A stretch of 64,000 nt of DNA. Origin: Flavobacterium okayamense (lineage in GTDB: Bacteria; Bacteroidota; Bacteroidia; Flavobacteriales; Flavobacteriaceae). The stretch's first letter is position 1, and each line of letters opens with the position of its first letter. Positions 53,037 to 62,594 of this stretch are shown one piece after another. The stretch spans positions 2,356,001-2,420,000 of the forward strand of contig NZ_AP024749.1 in the NCBI RefSeq assembly GCF_019702945.1. The letters are read 5' to 3'. Both the position numbers and the translations under genes were made by a program. Below the pieces are notes generated by a model. That model did not search any database, had not been told where the DNA came from, and saw only the letters and a list, made by a program, of their open reading frames with translations.

Positions 53037-54551
53037 TTAATTTAATAGGTTTGATATTTCTTCGTGAGCATTAGAATTGACGCCAAGGTTTGGCAAAATA
53101 TCTTTCTTAATTTGTTGTTTAGACATTCCAAGTTTTAAAAGCTCATTAATTGATTTTACGATTTCATCAATTGATATACCATCCTTTTCTACATTTCCTG
53201 TAATTTCAACATTATCTACTTGACGTACTTTATTAATTAAGTTAGAACTCATTTTTAGTATAAAATTTAGTTCTGCTTTTTGCTTATTATTAAGCGATGA
53301 TTTAAGTGATTTTAATAATGGAAAATCATCATTAATTCTAAGTAAAACTCCTTTATTTGAAGCAGTTTTATAAAATAATTGACTACTCTGCTCAGAAGGT
53401 TTTTGAGTAAAGGTTTTTAATCCGTGATTAAAATATTCTTTTTGTGCTTCCATTTTTAAGTCAACTATTGCTCTTAAAAAAGAATTTTTTAAATCATGTG
53501 GGATATTAATCTGAGATTTTGCTACATTTAGATGAAACAAATGATCCACTTTATTACCAATATCTATTTTTAATCTTCCTAATTGAAGTCTAGGCATTTT
53601 TTTTATTAATCCATTCCAGCCACCAAATAAAATTAATCTATCAGCTCTGTAAATATATAAACCTTCCATATCCATAAGACTTTTATTTTGAGGAGTCCAT
53701 GGGTTAGAATTTTCTTTAGTTTCTTTAATACTAGTATTAGGTAATACAAAACCTTGAATTTTTACAATGTCCTCTCCAAATTCTTTTTGTAGAGGTTCTA
53801 ATGCTCTTAAGTTTGAATTTTCAATAGGAAAAGGGTTAAAAGGTTTAACCATTGTATTATTAATTCTAATATCTAATCGATTTGTTTCCCTTTCTATAAA
53901 TTTATGAAAGACTATCGACAGATATTCACTTGTTGTATTTGTAATTTCTTCTTTGAGTGCGTTTTGCTTGTTTTTTACATCTAAAAAATTTTCAAATTTG
54001 TATAAACCCCTCCAAACGATAATAGTATTTGGTATAAAATCGTTTGAACTATTAAGATGTGAATTTGAAATATTATTGTATTTATCTATAATATCAGAAA
54101 TTTCATCTTCGGAATTAATTATTATTTCCCATTTTCCGGTATCTTTTAGATGTTTTACATCCCAAGTTAATCCAGAAAAAATGCTAGTTCCTTTCTTTCT
54201 TGATAAAACAGTAAAAGCTCTCGTTTGAGAAAATGAAGCCGTTTTTAGTCCTAAACCAAATCTTCCCAAATCATTTGATTCTCTTGAATCTTCGGGTGAC
54301 TTACTAGGGAAATGCATATTTCTTTTTAAAGTTTCTTTACTCATTCCGTCTCCATTATCACTTAAAAAAAGGGTAAACGGTTCTTCTTCTATATTAGTTA
54401 ATACTTCAATTCTTGATGCATTAGCTGTAATGGAATTATCCATTAAATCAGCTAAAGCAGTTTCTAAACTATAACCTTGTTCAGCAATAGATTTAATTAG
54501 AAATTCAGGATTAGGATTTGCTAATTCAAAATTCTGATTTCTTTCATTCAT
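53037..54551 (-). CDS. MORC/MutL-type GHKL ATPase
   Basis: The 504-residue product has the GHKL ATP site: N-box LADLMDNSITANAS (Asp35 at the place of the usual catalytic Glu; metal Asn39), G1 LSDNGDGMS and G2 GRFGLGLKTASFSQ. An S5-like domain follows, with WRGLYKFENFLD and GGWNGLIKKMPRL. Such ATPases in bacterial restriction-like loci are relatives of eukaryotic MORC. It overlaps the methyltransferase gene by four bases (ATGA-type). Confidence 0.92.
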   Translation of the reverse strand: MNERNQNFELANPNPEFLIKSIAEQGYSLETALADLMDNSITANASRIEVLTNIEEEPFTLFLSDNGDGMSKETLKRNMHFPSKSPEDSRESNDLGRFGLGLKTASFSQTRAFTVLSRKKGTSIFSGLTWDVKHLKDTGKWEIIINSEDEISDIIDKYNNISNSHLNSSNDFIPNTIIVWRGLYKFENFLDVKNKQNALKEEITNTTSEYLSIVFHKFIERETNRLDIRINNTMVKPFNPFPIENSNLRALEPLQKEFGEDIVKIQGFVLPNTSIKETKENSNPWTPQNKSLMDMEGLYIYRADRLILFGGWNGLIKKMPRLQLGRLKIDIGNKVDHLFHLNVAKSQINIPHDLKNSFLRAIVDLKMEAQKEYFNHGLKTFTQKPSEQSSQLFYKTASNKGVLLRINDDFPLLKSLKSSLNNKQKAELNFILKMSSNLINKVRQVDNVEITGNVEKDGISIDEIVKSINELLKLGMSKQQIKKDILPNLGVNSNAHEEISNLLN

Positions 54552-55774
54552 AACATTTCCTTTATTTTATTTGCAATACCTTCAGCCATGAGAACAGGTA
54601 CCGCATTTCCAATTTGTTTGAATGCTGCTGTTCTACTAGATTCAAAAAAGTAATCATCTGGAAAAGATTGTATTCTGGCTGCTTCTCTTACAGTAATTGA
54701 TCTATTTTGTTCAATATCAGGATGAATATAATAATGTCCATCAGCACAAATATGTGCAACAACAGTATGAGATATTCCTTTATGATTTACAACTTGAAAT
54801 CGATTTGAAAATGTTTTTGTATTACTATGTTTAATTAATCTCGCAGGCAATTCACCGTAATTTAATCTTTTATTTTCTTTAATCCATTTTTCAACAGCTA
54901 TTCTGTAAATTTCTAAATCATTTTCATTATTAAATCTTGCTATATGTTGCGTTGTAAAATCTATACCGTTCCTTATTCTTGTTGAATCTAAGTAAACATT
55001 TGTTTTTTTTGTATATTTAGAAACATTCCATTCACCTTGTCCACTTTTTAGTTTTGGTAAGTCCGAAAAAAGATGTTTCAAAACTTCAAATTGCACTTCT
55101 TTTTCCTCAAATTTTGGATACTGTAATTTTAAGTCTTTTCGCCAGCCAATTATTATTACTCTTTTTCTATCTTGTAAAACATTAAAATTTTTAGCATTCA
55201 AAACTTGCTTTTCAAGTTCATAGCCTTCTTTTTTTACTGCCTTAAATATTTTCTCTAAGTACTCCCCATTACTAGCAGAGAGAATACCCGGTACATTCTC
55301 AAAAACAAACATCTTTGGTTTATATCGGCTTAGAAATTTGACATAATGTTTGTAAAGATGATTTCTTGGATCATCTTCCATGTTTTTTCTAGCTCTTCCA
55401 GCTACAGAATAAGCTTGACATGGAGGACCTCCAATAACTAAATCTACATCTTGTCCGTTCAATTCATTGTCAATAATATTAAATATATCAGGAAGTGTTT
55501 TGGGAGAAATTTCTTTATTAATTACAGATTTGATTAAATGAGTTGGAATTTTACTCCATAACTCTTCTCTTGAAATATTTCCTTTCAAATATTTGTAGTA
55601 TTCATCAATTCTATTATTCTCTTTTAGAAAATGAAAAGCAGTTCTAGTTCGTAAAGTATCACATGCATCTTTATTCATTTCAACATGAGCAATAGGAGTA
55701 AAACCAGTCCTAATAAAGCCTTCAGATAATCCACCAGCTCCAGCAAATAAATCAATAAAATTTAGTTTTCTCAT
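54548..55774 (-). CDS. DNA (cytosine-5) methyltransferase
   Basis: The 408-residue product has the full set of C5-methylase motifs: I DLFAGAGGLSEGF, IV GGPPCQAYSVAGR with catalytic Cys119, VI FENVPG (159-163), VIII QDRKRVIIIGW, IX ITVREAARIQSFPDDYFF and X QIGNAVPVLMAEGIANKI. It is the first gene of the operon and probably marks host DNA so that the other subunits spare it. The recognition sequence cannot be read. A target-recognition region lies around residues 240-340. Confidence 0.96.
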   Translation of the reverse strand: MRKLNFIDLFAGAGGLSEGFIRTGFTPIAHVEMNKDACDTLRTRTAFHFLKENNRIDEYYKYLKGNISREELWSKIPTHLIKSVINKEISPKTLPDIFNIIDNELNGQDVDLVIGGPPCQAYSVAGRARKNMEDDPRNHLYKHYVKFLSRYKPKMFVFENVPGILSASNGEYLEKIFKAVKKEGYELEKQVLNAKNFNVLQDRKRVIIIGWRKDLKLQYPKFEEKEVQFEVLKHLFSDLPKLKSGQGEWNVSKYTKKTNVYLDSTRIRNGIDFTTQHIARFNNENDLEIYRIAVEKWIKENKRLNYGELPARLIKHSNTKTFSNRFQVVNHKGISHTVVAHICADGHYYIHPDIEQNRSITVREAARIQSFPDDYFFESSRTAAFKQIGNAVPVLMAEGIANKIKEML

Positions 55775-56221
55775 TTATGATAATATGATTATTATAATTG
55801 TAAAAATAACAAATATCAAAATTTAAAATATTTTATAATAAAATAGTAATTCAAAACTTATGAACGATTTTGAATAGCTAAAATAAAAAACATAAGTTAA
55901 AAACGATTACGAAAAACCACATTCCAGGTTAAAATTATTAACATAAAATGTGAATAAGTCAATATAAGTTATTTTTTGAATTATAATTTCTAAAGTAAGA
56001 ATTAATTTGGCGTTTGAAACTTATTAAGTTTGCTAAAATCACCTTTTATTCCTAGATTATTTTAATACTGCTCTAATAAATATAAGCAAACATTCATTAT
56101 ATTTCACATGCTAATAAATGATTTTCATATTATTATTTCTCAATCTCTACAGATAATTATATGTTTAACTATATAAATACTATTTTTTCATTTTATTCGT
56201 TTTTATTGAAATCTCGTGTTT
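55775..56221. other. Intergenic region with the defence-operon promoter
   Basis: These 447 bases are very AT-rich and carry no gene. The minus-strand promoter for the methyltransferase operon should lie within the first 80 bases; only a partial -7 match (GATATTTG, minus strand) was seen. The rest has no clear structure. Confidence 0.45.
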
Positions 56222-57607
56222 ATGAAAAAATCAATTTTATTTCCAGCATTCCTTCTGTCAATGTTATCAATAACAAGCTGCAAGCAAGAAGAGAATAAAA
56301 ATATTCAAAACAATGCTGAAGAAGAATTTATTTCTTTAGTTCCTCCTATTAAAGAAGCTGATATTAAATTCGAAGAATTTAAAATTGATCCGTCAAATGA
56401 CACTATAATCTATCATAGTAGTGGAACCGAAATTAATATACCTAAAAATGCTTTTCTTAATGCAAAAGGAGAAGTGATTAAAGAAAAAGTTGACTTAAAA
56501 TTTAGAACTTTTTCGAACCCATTGGAAACTTATTTAGCAGGAATACCAATGACCTACAGCATGGAAAATGGAGAAGAAATGGTATTTGAATCGGCTGGTA
56601 TGTTTGAGATAGATGCTTATTTACCGGAGGAAAAGGTTTATGTAAACCCCAATAACAAAATAAGTGTTTCAATGGTAAGCTTTACCAAAGAAGATAATTT
56701 TAAAACCTATGATTTAGATCCAAATTCACAAAAATGGGTAGAAACAGGGAAAGATAAAATTACTGAGACTTCTAAAGAAGATGCATTGAAAAATGCTCCA
56801 AAAATGCCTGAGCCACCAAGAAAAGCTGGAAAATTTGCCTTTCAAATTGAAGATGTTTACAACACGGAAAATAGCTTAAAAGATTATAAAAATGTTTGGT
56901 TTGAACCAATTGATGGAAAAGAAGTTGGTTTCGATAGTAAAGATATATTAGTCAAAGATTTAAAAAATGGCACTTATGAAATAACTTTTGTTCCATGGAC
57001 TACTACATCTGAAAAACTTCGAAATAAAACGGTTTGTGTTTTAGCATTTAAAGATGATGAAAGTTACAGTAATGCTATGAATGCTTATCAAAAGAAATAT
57101 GAAAATCAAATTAAAATTGCCCAAAAAGAGCGTGACAAGATAGAGAGAGAATGGAATGCTTATGAGAAAGAATTGAGAGTATACAATACTTTTATGGCAA
57201 AAAAATCGGTAGAAGGTTTAAGTTTTGAAAGAAGAATTACTCGCACAATGCAAATAAATAATTTTGGTTTTGTGAATTGTGATTATCCTTCTAGTTATCC
57301 TTCTGGTGCTAAAATTCATGCAATTTATGTAGATTCTAACAACAAGGAAATAAAACTACATGACATTGTAATGATTGAAAAAGGAAGGAATGCATTATAT
57401 CGATATATGTCTAAAATCCGTTTTAATCCTAAAAAAGAAAATCTTCTTTGGGGCATTACAAATGATGGAAAACTTGCCTATTTCACAACTGAAGATTTTA
57501 ATAAAATAGATTTATCAAAAAAAGAAGCAATTTTCAAAATGAGAATTCATCCAACGGAATTAAAAACTTATGATGAAATCATGAGCGTTTTGTTTCCAAA
57601 TAAATAA
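56222..57607 (+). CDS. Hypothetical lipoprotein
   Basis: The ATG at 56222 gives a clean lipoprotein signal (MKKSILFPAFLLSMLSITSC, Cys20); an in-frame GTG two codons upstream is less likely. The 461-residue product is beta-rich in its first half, with a ZU5/GAIN-like look (IIYHSSGTEINIPKNAFLNA, then FESAGMFEIDAY). A helical segment follows (residues about 290-330, KIAQKERDKIEREWNAYEKE). Its function is unknown. Confidence 0.7.
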   Translation: MKKSILFPAFLLSMLSITSCKQEENKNIQNNAEEEFISLVPPIKEADIKFEEFKIDPSNDTIIYHSSGTEINIPKNAFLNAKGEVIKEKVDLKFRTFSNPLETYLAGIPMTYSMENGEEMVFESAGMFEIDAYLPEEKVYVNPNNKISVSMVSFTKEDNFKTYDLDPNSQKWVETGKDKITETSKEDALKNAPKMPEPPRKAGKFAFQIEDVYNTENSLKDYKNVWFEPIDGKEVGFDSKDILVKDLKNGTYEITFVPWTTTSEKLRNKTVCVLAFKDDESYSNAMNAYQKKYENQIKIAQKERDKIEREWNAYEKELRVYNTFMAKKSVEGLSFERRITRTMQINNFGFVNCDYPSSYPSGAKIHAIYVDSNNKEIKLHDIVMIEKGRNALYRYMSKIRFNPKKENLLWGITNDGKLAYFTTEDFNKIDLSKKEAIFKMRIHPTELKTYDEIMSVLFPNK

Positions 57608-57720
57608 TAAAAATCAATTTCATCATTTAACTAAAAAATGCATGCTTAGCAATGCGTTTTGCGTTTTCAATTTTATCTACTTTTACATAACTTAGAAAAA
57701 ACTTTCTTATTTAAGGTCAC

Positions 57721-57764
57721 TAATAATCAAAAAGCCCTTCAATTGAAGGGCTTTTTGATTATTA
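57721..57764. terminator. 44-base perfect palindrome, bidirectional terminator
   Basis: Twenty-two base arms pair perfectly around 57742/57743, with the core AAAGCCCTTCAATTGAAGGG. A and T runs sit in both arms. The palindrome contains the stop codon of the minus-strand gene, so it terminates both convergent genes. Confidence 0.85.
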
Positions 57765-58754
57765 CATAACTTCAATTAATTTTGAGTGTAATTCATTTAC
57801 ATTTTCTTCTATAATTACTAATTGATTAATTTTTGAATCGAATTCTTCTTGGTATTTTGAATTAGAAAATTCTACAAAATTTAAATCACTTGACTTCCAT
57901 TTTTTATCCTTAGTAAATTCTAAAATTTCAACCATCTTTTCACCATACTTAATATGATTATCAATGTATGGTATAAACACAATACCTTGTTTTTTTATTT
58001 TTTTTCTAAGTGATGTTGTCATTTTATTTGCAAAATCATCATTAATCCCGTTATTCTCAATAATCGCGTTTAACCTATTCATTCTTTGCTGAAAGAAATC
58101 TTTATACCTATTTGATGCTTTAATATAATCCTGAGCAATTTCTATTTGTGATTCAAATTCTCCTTCATTTTTCAAAACATTAAAATTAAAAAAAGCATCA
58201 TCATTAATTTTATAATAAGCATCATTCCATAAGTTAGCTTCATCAATAGATTCATTTAAAAAAGCTTTTAAACTGATATAAAGTTTCTTTTCATTTCCAC
58301 TTGAATCATCAATTAACTCATCAATTCCTTTTTCTAAAGAAACGGCAAAAGAATCTAAAGCTTCATTCCCTTGAAGTGAATCATTCTTAATATCATCTTT
58401 ATATTTTTCAATAGCTTGTCTAATATCAACTTTATTTTCTTTTCTGGAATTTATAGTTCTGCTAAATTCACCTAATTGTCCAAATAACATTAATAGTATT
58501 AAAACATTAAAAGTATAACTTCCTCCATTTTCTTTTCTACCTAAAATAAACCAAAATATAACTCCAAATAGAGATGCAAAAATTAAGAATCCGATACTTA
58601 AACCAATACAATTTCCAATAAATTCAGGAAAATTCTCAAAAGTTAGTAACCTTAACAATGAAGCTAATATTATGGCTATTATGTAAAATATCCAATTAAA
58701 TTTAGTAATCTTATATGGAAACTTTTTTCTTTGTATTTCTTCAAATTCACTCAT
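57762..58754 (-). CDS. Membrane protein of unknown function with cytosolic helical domain
   Basis: The 330-residue product has three membrane helices in its first 100 residues (about 20-40, 48-72, 83-99). A long helical domain follows, with many Lys, Asp and Glu (DIRQAIEKYKDDIKND, SQIEIAQDYIKASNRYKDFF). No family is recognised. It is the last gene of a minus-strand group (61.1-57.8 kb) but is separated from the next by 230 bases. Confidence 0.65.
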   Translation of the reverse strand: MSEFEEIQRKKFPYKITKFNWIFYIIAIILASLLRLLTFENFPEFIGNCIGLSIGFLIFASLFGVIFWFILGRKENGGSYTFNVLILLMLFGQLGEFSRTINSRKENKVDIRQAIEKYKDDIKNDSLQGNEALDSFAVSLEKGIDELIDDSSGNEKKLYISLKAFLNESIDEANLWNDAYYKINDDAFFNFNVLKNEGEFESQIEIAQDYIKASNRYKDFFQQRMNRLNAIIENNGINDDFANKMTTSLRKKIKKQGIVFIPYIDNHIKYGEKMVEILEFTKDKKWKSSDLNFVEFSNSKYQEEFDSKINQLVIIEENVNELHSKLIEVM

Positions 58755-58987
58755 AATAATTTATTAATCTATCAAAAATATAGTTAATTAATTTTTAACA
58801 ATAAAAATTCAGATTAAGTTAAAGATCCTATTTTAAACTATATCAGTTCAAATATATCTAAAAAAATGAGTCGATTATAATGTTTAATCGGCTCAAAGTA
58901 TTTTAAAACAGAATAAATTAGTAATTATTTTACTTAATTAGAACATTAAGAATTTGATGTTCAGTAGCTAAAATTTTTATTTGTATA

Positions 58988-59506
58988 CTATTTATATTTT
59001 GCTTTTAGTTGCACAAAAACATCTTGATTACCGTGATATTTTTCTCCAAATTTAATATCAATTTGATAATCGATTTTATAGAGTTGAAGTACCTCATCTA
59101 AATTAATTTTCTTTTTTTGAGCTAATTTAAATTCTTGTAAGTGATTATTTAAAGTTCCGAAAGCTAATCCTAAAGGAGCAATCCCCACACCCATAATTAT
59201 TAATGGAACTGTAGATATTACACCTTTATCTAAAATAAATTTTCCTAATAAATACCCTCCAATGATAACAGTTAACCCTATAATTAAAAAGACAACAAAA
59301 TAAATATAGGTTAAAAGTTTCTCGCTTTTAATTTTTTCATATTTGACATTTATCTCTTTTAACTTATTTTCAAATTTATCATTTAGTTCAATTTTAATAC
59401 ACGTTTTATTAAAGCTAGGTTTTTTATCTGTTAAACTACAAGTAGTCCCAGTTTTAATATTGTATTTTTGAAGATCACATAGCTCGCAATGTTTTGTTAG
59501 ATTCAT
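58988..59506 (-). CDS. Small membrane protein with N-terminal Cys cluster
   Basis: The 172-residue product has four Cys and one His in its first 36 residues (HCELCDLQKY, GTTCSLTDKKP and KTCIKIE), a probable zinc knuckle. Two membrane helices follow (about 66-88, 96-114) and a helical cytosolic tail. No family is recognised. It starts 11 bases after the zinc-ribbon nuclease-like gene, so the two are probably coupled. Confidence 0.62.
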   Translation of the reverse strand: MNLTKHCELCDLQKYNIKTGTTCSLTDKKPSFNKTCIKIELNDKFENKLKEINVKYEKIKSEKLLTYIYFVVFLIIGLTVIIGGYLLGKFILDKGVISTVPLIIMGVGIAPLGLAFGTLNNHLQEFKLAQKKKINLDEVLQLYKIDYQIDIKFGEKYHGNQDVFVQLKAKYK

Positions 59507-59517
59507 TAGCTAAATAA

Positions 59518-60126
59518 TTATACGTTTTCAAAAAATTGAACCGCAAATGAACAAAAATCAACAATTACTTCTTTGTCTAAATCAAATTCTTTACGATTTC
59601 CAAGATAGTTTTTTGAAGTTGGAGAAATTTCTTTACCATCGAGTAATTCAGTTACAGTAATACATTTAATATGTTTTTTAGATACTAATATTATAAAAGC
59701 ATTCTCATAAGGATAATCTTTTGGCAAGTCCTTTTGTTTAAATTCTCCACTTGCTCTAAATTTAACTTCAATAAAATAAACAGATTTAGTTTTTGGATCT
59801 TGGATTACAAAATCAGGCATTCTCCTGATTTCTTGAGCAACATCGGAACGAACTCCTTTTAATAGTTCCATTATACCAGGAATTGTGTTTTCCATTCCGT
59901 ATCTAAAAACATTATAGCCTAAACTCAAAAAAAGCTCTTGGATTAAAGTCTCAGCAATTCTTCCTTTAATCATTCCAAAACGATAATTAAAATCCTTATC
60001 ATTTAATCCTTTAGGCTGATCTTTTTCAGGAATATCATCAACTATATTATTTTGACTTTTGTAACAACTAAAACATAAACCACCATTAAATTTTGTATAA
60101 CTTCCACATTCGATACATTCTGCCAT
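59518..60126 (-). CDS. Zinc-ribbon plus PD-(D/E)XK nuclease-like protein
   Basis: The 202-residue product begins with a zinc ribbon (CIECGSYTKFNGGLCFSC; Cys5, 8, 18 and 21 by the CxxC pairs). A restriction-endonuclease fold follows: GRIAETLIQELFLSLGYNVF supplies the first Glu, and MPDFVIQDPKTKSVYFIEVK supplies Asp105 and the E-x-K (Glu120, Lys122). The motif set is complete. It could be a DNA- or RNA-cleaving enzyme. It is paired with a small membrane protein. Confidence 0.75.
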   Translation of the reverse strand: MAECIECGSYTKFNGGLCFSCYKSQNNIVDDIPEKDQPKGLNDKDFNYRFGMIKGRIAETLIQELFLSLGYNVFRYGMENTIPGIMELLKGVRSDVAQEIRRMPDFVIQDPKTKSVYFIEVKFRASGEFKQKDLPKDYPYENAFIILVSKKHIKCITVTELLDGKEISPTSKNYLGNRKEFDLDKEVIVDFCSFAVQFFENV

Positions 60127-60279
60127 TTAAATTATTTTTAATTAAATATTTACTTACAATTAATATTTTTTGAAAATAAAAAATTCATTTTAAAAAATAC
60201 TGTTTAAAAATAAAAATTATGAGGTAAATAAAAAATGGTTAGAGGTAATACAAGTTTTATGGTTAAGTTTTTCATCGGA

Positions 60280-61056
60280 TTAACCTACAATTTCATTTAT
60301 TAATTCTTCAAATCTATAAATATCGTTTTTTGTCATTTCCTTTTTGGTTTTGAAAAATAAATTCCCTTCGAAATATTCAATATCTAAACCTGCTATTTCT
60401 GAAACTTTTTCAAATAATTGAAATAATTGAATTTCATGAAAAGTTTTCTTTATCGATTCACAATGATAGGAACCAAATGCTTTCAATTCAATTGAATTTA
60501 ACTTAAGTAAATTTTCTTCAACTTTTGTTTTTTCTGTTAAAATATAATGACCTGAAAAATCTAGATTTTTTATCCAACAGAACAATTGATTAGTCCTACT
60601 AAATTGCATATCTCCTAAAGAAACTGCAATAAAACCAATAGTAACATTTTTCTCATATTTTGTTATAGATTCAAAAAAATACCATTCTTTGTATTTGGTA
60701 AACATATTTATGCTTTCAAACAATTCAATGTCTGAATCAACTAATTCAATGTTTTTGTAATTTAGTTCTTCTTTGTAATACTCACCTATTTCTTTAAAAG
60801 CTCTATATTCATCTGTTATAAAAGGGTCTTCTTCTTCATTATAATATTCTACTTCCTCAGGATTCCAAATTCCTGACTCAGCTTGCTCTAAAGTTAATTT
60901 AGCTCCTGTTTCTGGATCAATTATAAATTCATCCTCTAAACTTTTTTTCAAATTTTTAAAATATTGCTTTTCAGATTCTGAGCTTTTAAATAAAAAATAA
61001 AAACCAATTACTAATACAATTGCTACAATTATTATGAGAACAAATGATGAATTCAT
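60280..61056 (-). CDS. Single-pass membrane protein of unknown function
   Basis: The 258-residue product has one N-terminal helix (residues 5-25) and a soluble domain rich in Glu, Tyr and Phe. It includes IDPETGAKLTLEQAESGIW and IGFIAVSLGDMQFSRTNQLF. No family is recognised. It lies after the slipin terminator on the same strand. Confidence 0.6.
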   Translation of the reverse strand: MNSSFVLIIIVAIVLVIGFYFLFKSSESEKQYFKNLKKSLEDEFIIDPETGAKLTLEQAESGIWNPEEVEYYNEEEDPFITDEYRAFKEIGEYYKEELNYKNIELVDSDIELFESINMFTKYKEWYFFESITKYEKNVTIGFIAVSLGDMQFSRTNQLFCWIKNLDFSGHYILTEKTKVEENLLKLNSIELKAFGSYHCESIKKTFHEIQLFQLFEKVSEIAGLDIEYFEGNLFFKTKKEMTKNDIYRFEELINEIVG

Positions 61057-61107
61057 ATTATAAACTTTTAGATATATAATTTATTCTTCAATAATAGTAA
61101 AACAAAT

Positions 61108-61146
61108 CCAAAAAAATAAGAGCCGATTCAAAAATAAATCGGCTCT
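61108..61146 (-). terminator. Terminator after slipin gene
   Basis: A 10-bp stem AGAGCCGATT / AATCGGCTCT with an eight-base loop is followed on the minus strand by a T-rich run. Confidence 0.82.
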
Positions 61147-61149
61147 CTT

Positions 61150-62247
61150 CTACTTCACAAAAATCTCACGTAACTGTTCAATGACGTTTCCACTTCCTGA
61201 AATGGTAATTTCTCCAATTCGATCTGCGATTTTCTCTACATATTCCATTTCTTTCAATTTCCACAACATTTCGTTTTCTTCCATCAATTTAGCCGTATTT
61301 AACATGCTACGCATAGCTGCTGTTTCTTCACGACGCATAATGCTATTGGCTTGTGCTTTTTTCTCAGCAACCAAAACTTGGTTCATGATTTCTTTCATAT
61401 CACCTGGCAAAATAACATCACGAATACCTGCTTCATTAATTTTTACTCCTAAAGCAGCAGCTTTTACACGAGTATCTTCTAAGATAATTTCGGCAATGCT
61501 TTCTTTTTTACTCAATAATTCATCTAATGTGAATCCGCCAACAAAAGCACGCAACGCTAACTGCATTAAAACATACAATTGTTTTTCATAGTCTTTGTTA
61601 TCAACAACTGCTTTGATAATATCCGTTACTTTGTAGTTTACAAAGAAATTGATACGCAATGCAGCTTTATCTTTAGTCAACAATTCTTGACCTGAAATTT
61701 CCATTTGTTTTTGACGCATATCTACATTGATTACATCAATTGGAATGGCGTTATTCCAGAAGTAGTAAGTTCCAGCTGTTAATTCTTTAACGAATTTACC
61801 GTTCACGAACAACAAACCTTTTTCATAGTTAAAAACTTGAAATTTACGTGTGTACATTCGCAATTTGATGTTCTCTAATAAAGCGGTAGCAATGCTTTCA
61901 GTAATTTCAACTTTTGTTAAATCTACTTTTACGAATTCATTTTTCAAATAACCTTTCCAGAAAGCGTAACGCCCTGTTTGCAATACTTCTTTAAACATTC
62001 CGTTTGTGTAGTACAACGCAATTTCGTTATCACCTACTTCTACTACTTCTAACATTGAAGCCAATTCTTCATTTTCCAATAAAATATTCAATTCTATTGG
62101 CGCAACAAATGATTGCTTCATTTCAAAGATTTTAACTTCTTTATTTCCAAAAATCCAGTATTCTCCTTCTCGTAATACTTTTACCAACTTACCACGTTCA
62201 AATACCAAACCTACTTGGTAAGCGTTAATAGTAATTAATTTAATCAT
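61150..62247 (-). CDS. Slipin-family (SPFH/band-7) protein
   Basis: The 365-residue product carries SPFH segments from about residue 1 to 290, with no long membrane helix: AYQVGLVFERGKLVKVLREG, YEKGLLFVNGKFVKELTAG, DKAALRINFFVNYKVTD, and VKINEAGIRDVILPGDMKEI. The C-terminal helix is NSIMRREETAAMRSMLNTAK. Proteins of this type occur next to rtcB in bacterial RNA-repair loci. The tRNA-like sequences directly upstream in the same orientation make that context likely here. No rtcB is in the window. Confidence 0.88.
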   Translation of the reverse strand: MIKLITINAYQVGLVFERGKLVKVLREGEYWIFGNKEVKIFEMKQSFVAPIELNILLENEELASMLEVVEVGDNEIALYYTNGMFKEVLQTGRYAFWKGYLKNEFVKVDLTKVEITESIATALLENIKLRMYTRKFQVFNYEKGLLFVNGKFVKELTAGTYYFWNNAIPIDVINVDMRQKQMEISGQELLTKDKAALRINFFVNYKVTDIIKAVVDNKDYEKQLYVLMQLALRAFVGGFTLDELLSKKESIAEIILEDTRVKAAALGVKINEAGIRDVILPGDMKEIMNQVLVAEKKAQANSIMRREETAAMRSMLNTAKLMEENEMLWKLKEMEYVEKIADRIGEITISGSGNVIEQLREIFVK

Positions 62248-62328
62248 CTCTTTATATTTTTAAAATTTTAATATTTTTTTAAAAGAAAACTTTCGGTTTT
62301 TATCCTTAACCCAAAACGGAAAAAGGTT

Positions 62329-62357
62329 AGTTAACAGAAGCATTCGAATGGTTAACT
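62329..62357 (-). other. Hairpin with T-loop-like ATTCGAAT in slipin leader
   Basis: AGTTAAC and GTTAACT form a 7-bp stem around CATTCGAATG. The loop resembles the TTCGAA of a T arm, but no other tRNA arm was found next to it. It may be a leader structure of the slipin mRNA. Confidence 0.3.
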
Positions 62358-62524
62358 GTTTTGTTTTATTCTTTCACGGAGAACTAATAATCACACAGAA
62401 AAGCAAAAGAACGGTTTTGAAAACGAAGCCCTTTTCAGGTTTCTTCGTAAGTGTTTCGCTATTTCGAAAAATGTTGAAACTGATAAAAACCAAAATGTTT
62501 TCATTTTTTTAGGTACTATTTTTA

Positions 62525-62585
62525 AGAGTTGTACTTCTCTGTTTGAACAGATTTTGAGTCTGTTGGTGACAACCACTGTCAAATG
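62525..62585 (-). ncRNA. tRNA-like element 3: D-like and anticodon arms (CAA), no proper T arm
   Basis: On the minus strand it reads TGACA-GTGGT-TGTCA (5-bp D-like hairpin, 62567-62581), then ACAGA-CTCAAAA-TCTGT (62547-62563). The second is a perfect 5-bp, 7-base anticodon arm with CAA in the anticodon place, as in tRNA-Leu. The following AGAG-AAGTACAA-CTCT is a weak third hairpin without TTC. No acceptor stem is visible. It is probably a tRNA mimic rather than a tRNA. Confidence 0.4.
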
Positions 62586-62594
62586 CAAACCAAA

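Noticed and set aside
57711..57720. AGGTCAC as a possible second copy of the tRNA-Arg end (att site)
   Set aside because: Only about eight bases match the tRNA 3' end, without the T-arm sequence; expected by chance in AT-rich DNA.
62391..62588. 65-residue minus-strand frame MHLTVVVTNRLKICSNREVQ upstream of slipin
   Set aside because: It overlaps the tRNA-like element at 62525-62585 and has low-complexity, Arg/Lys/Phe-rich composition; more likely leader RNA.
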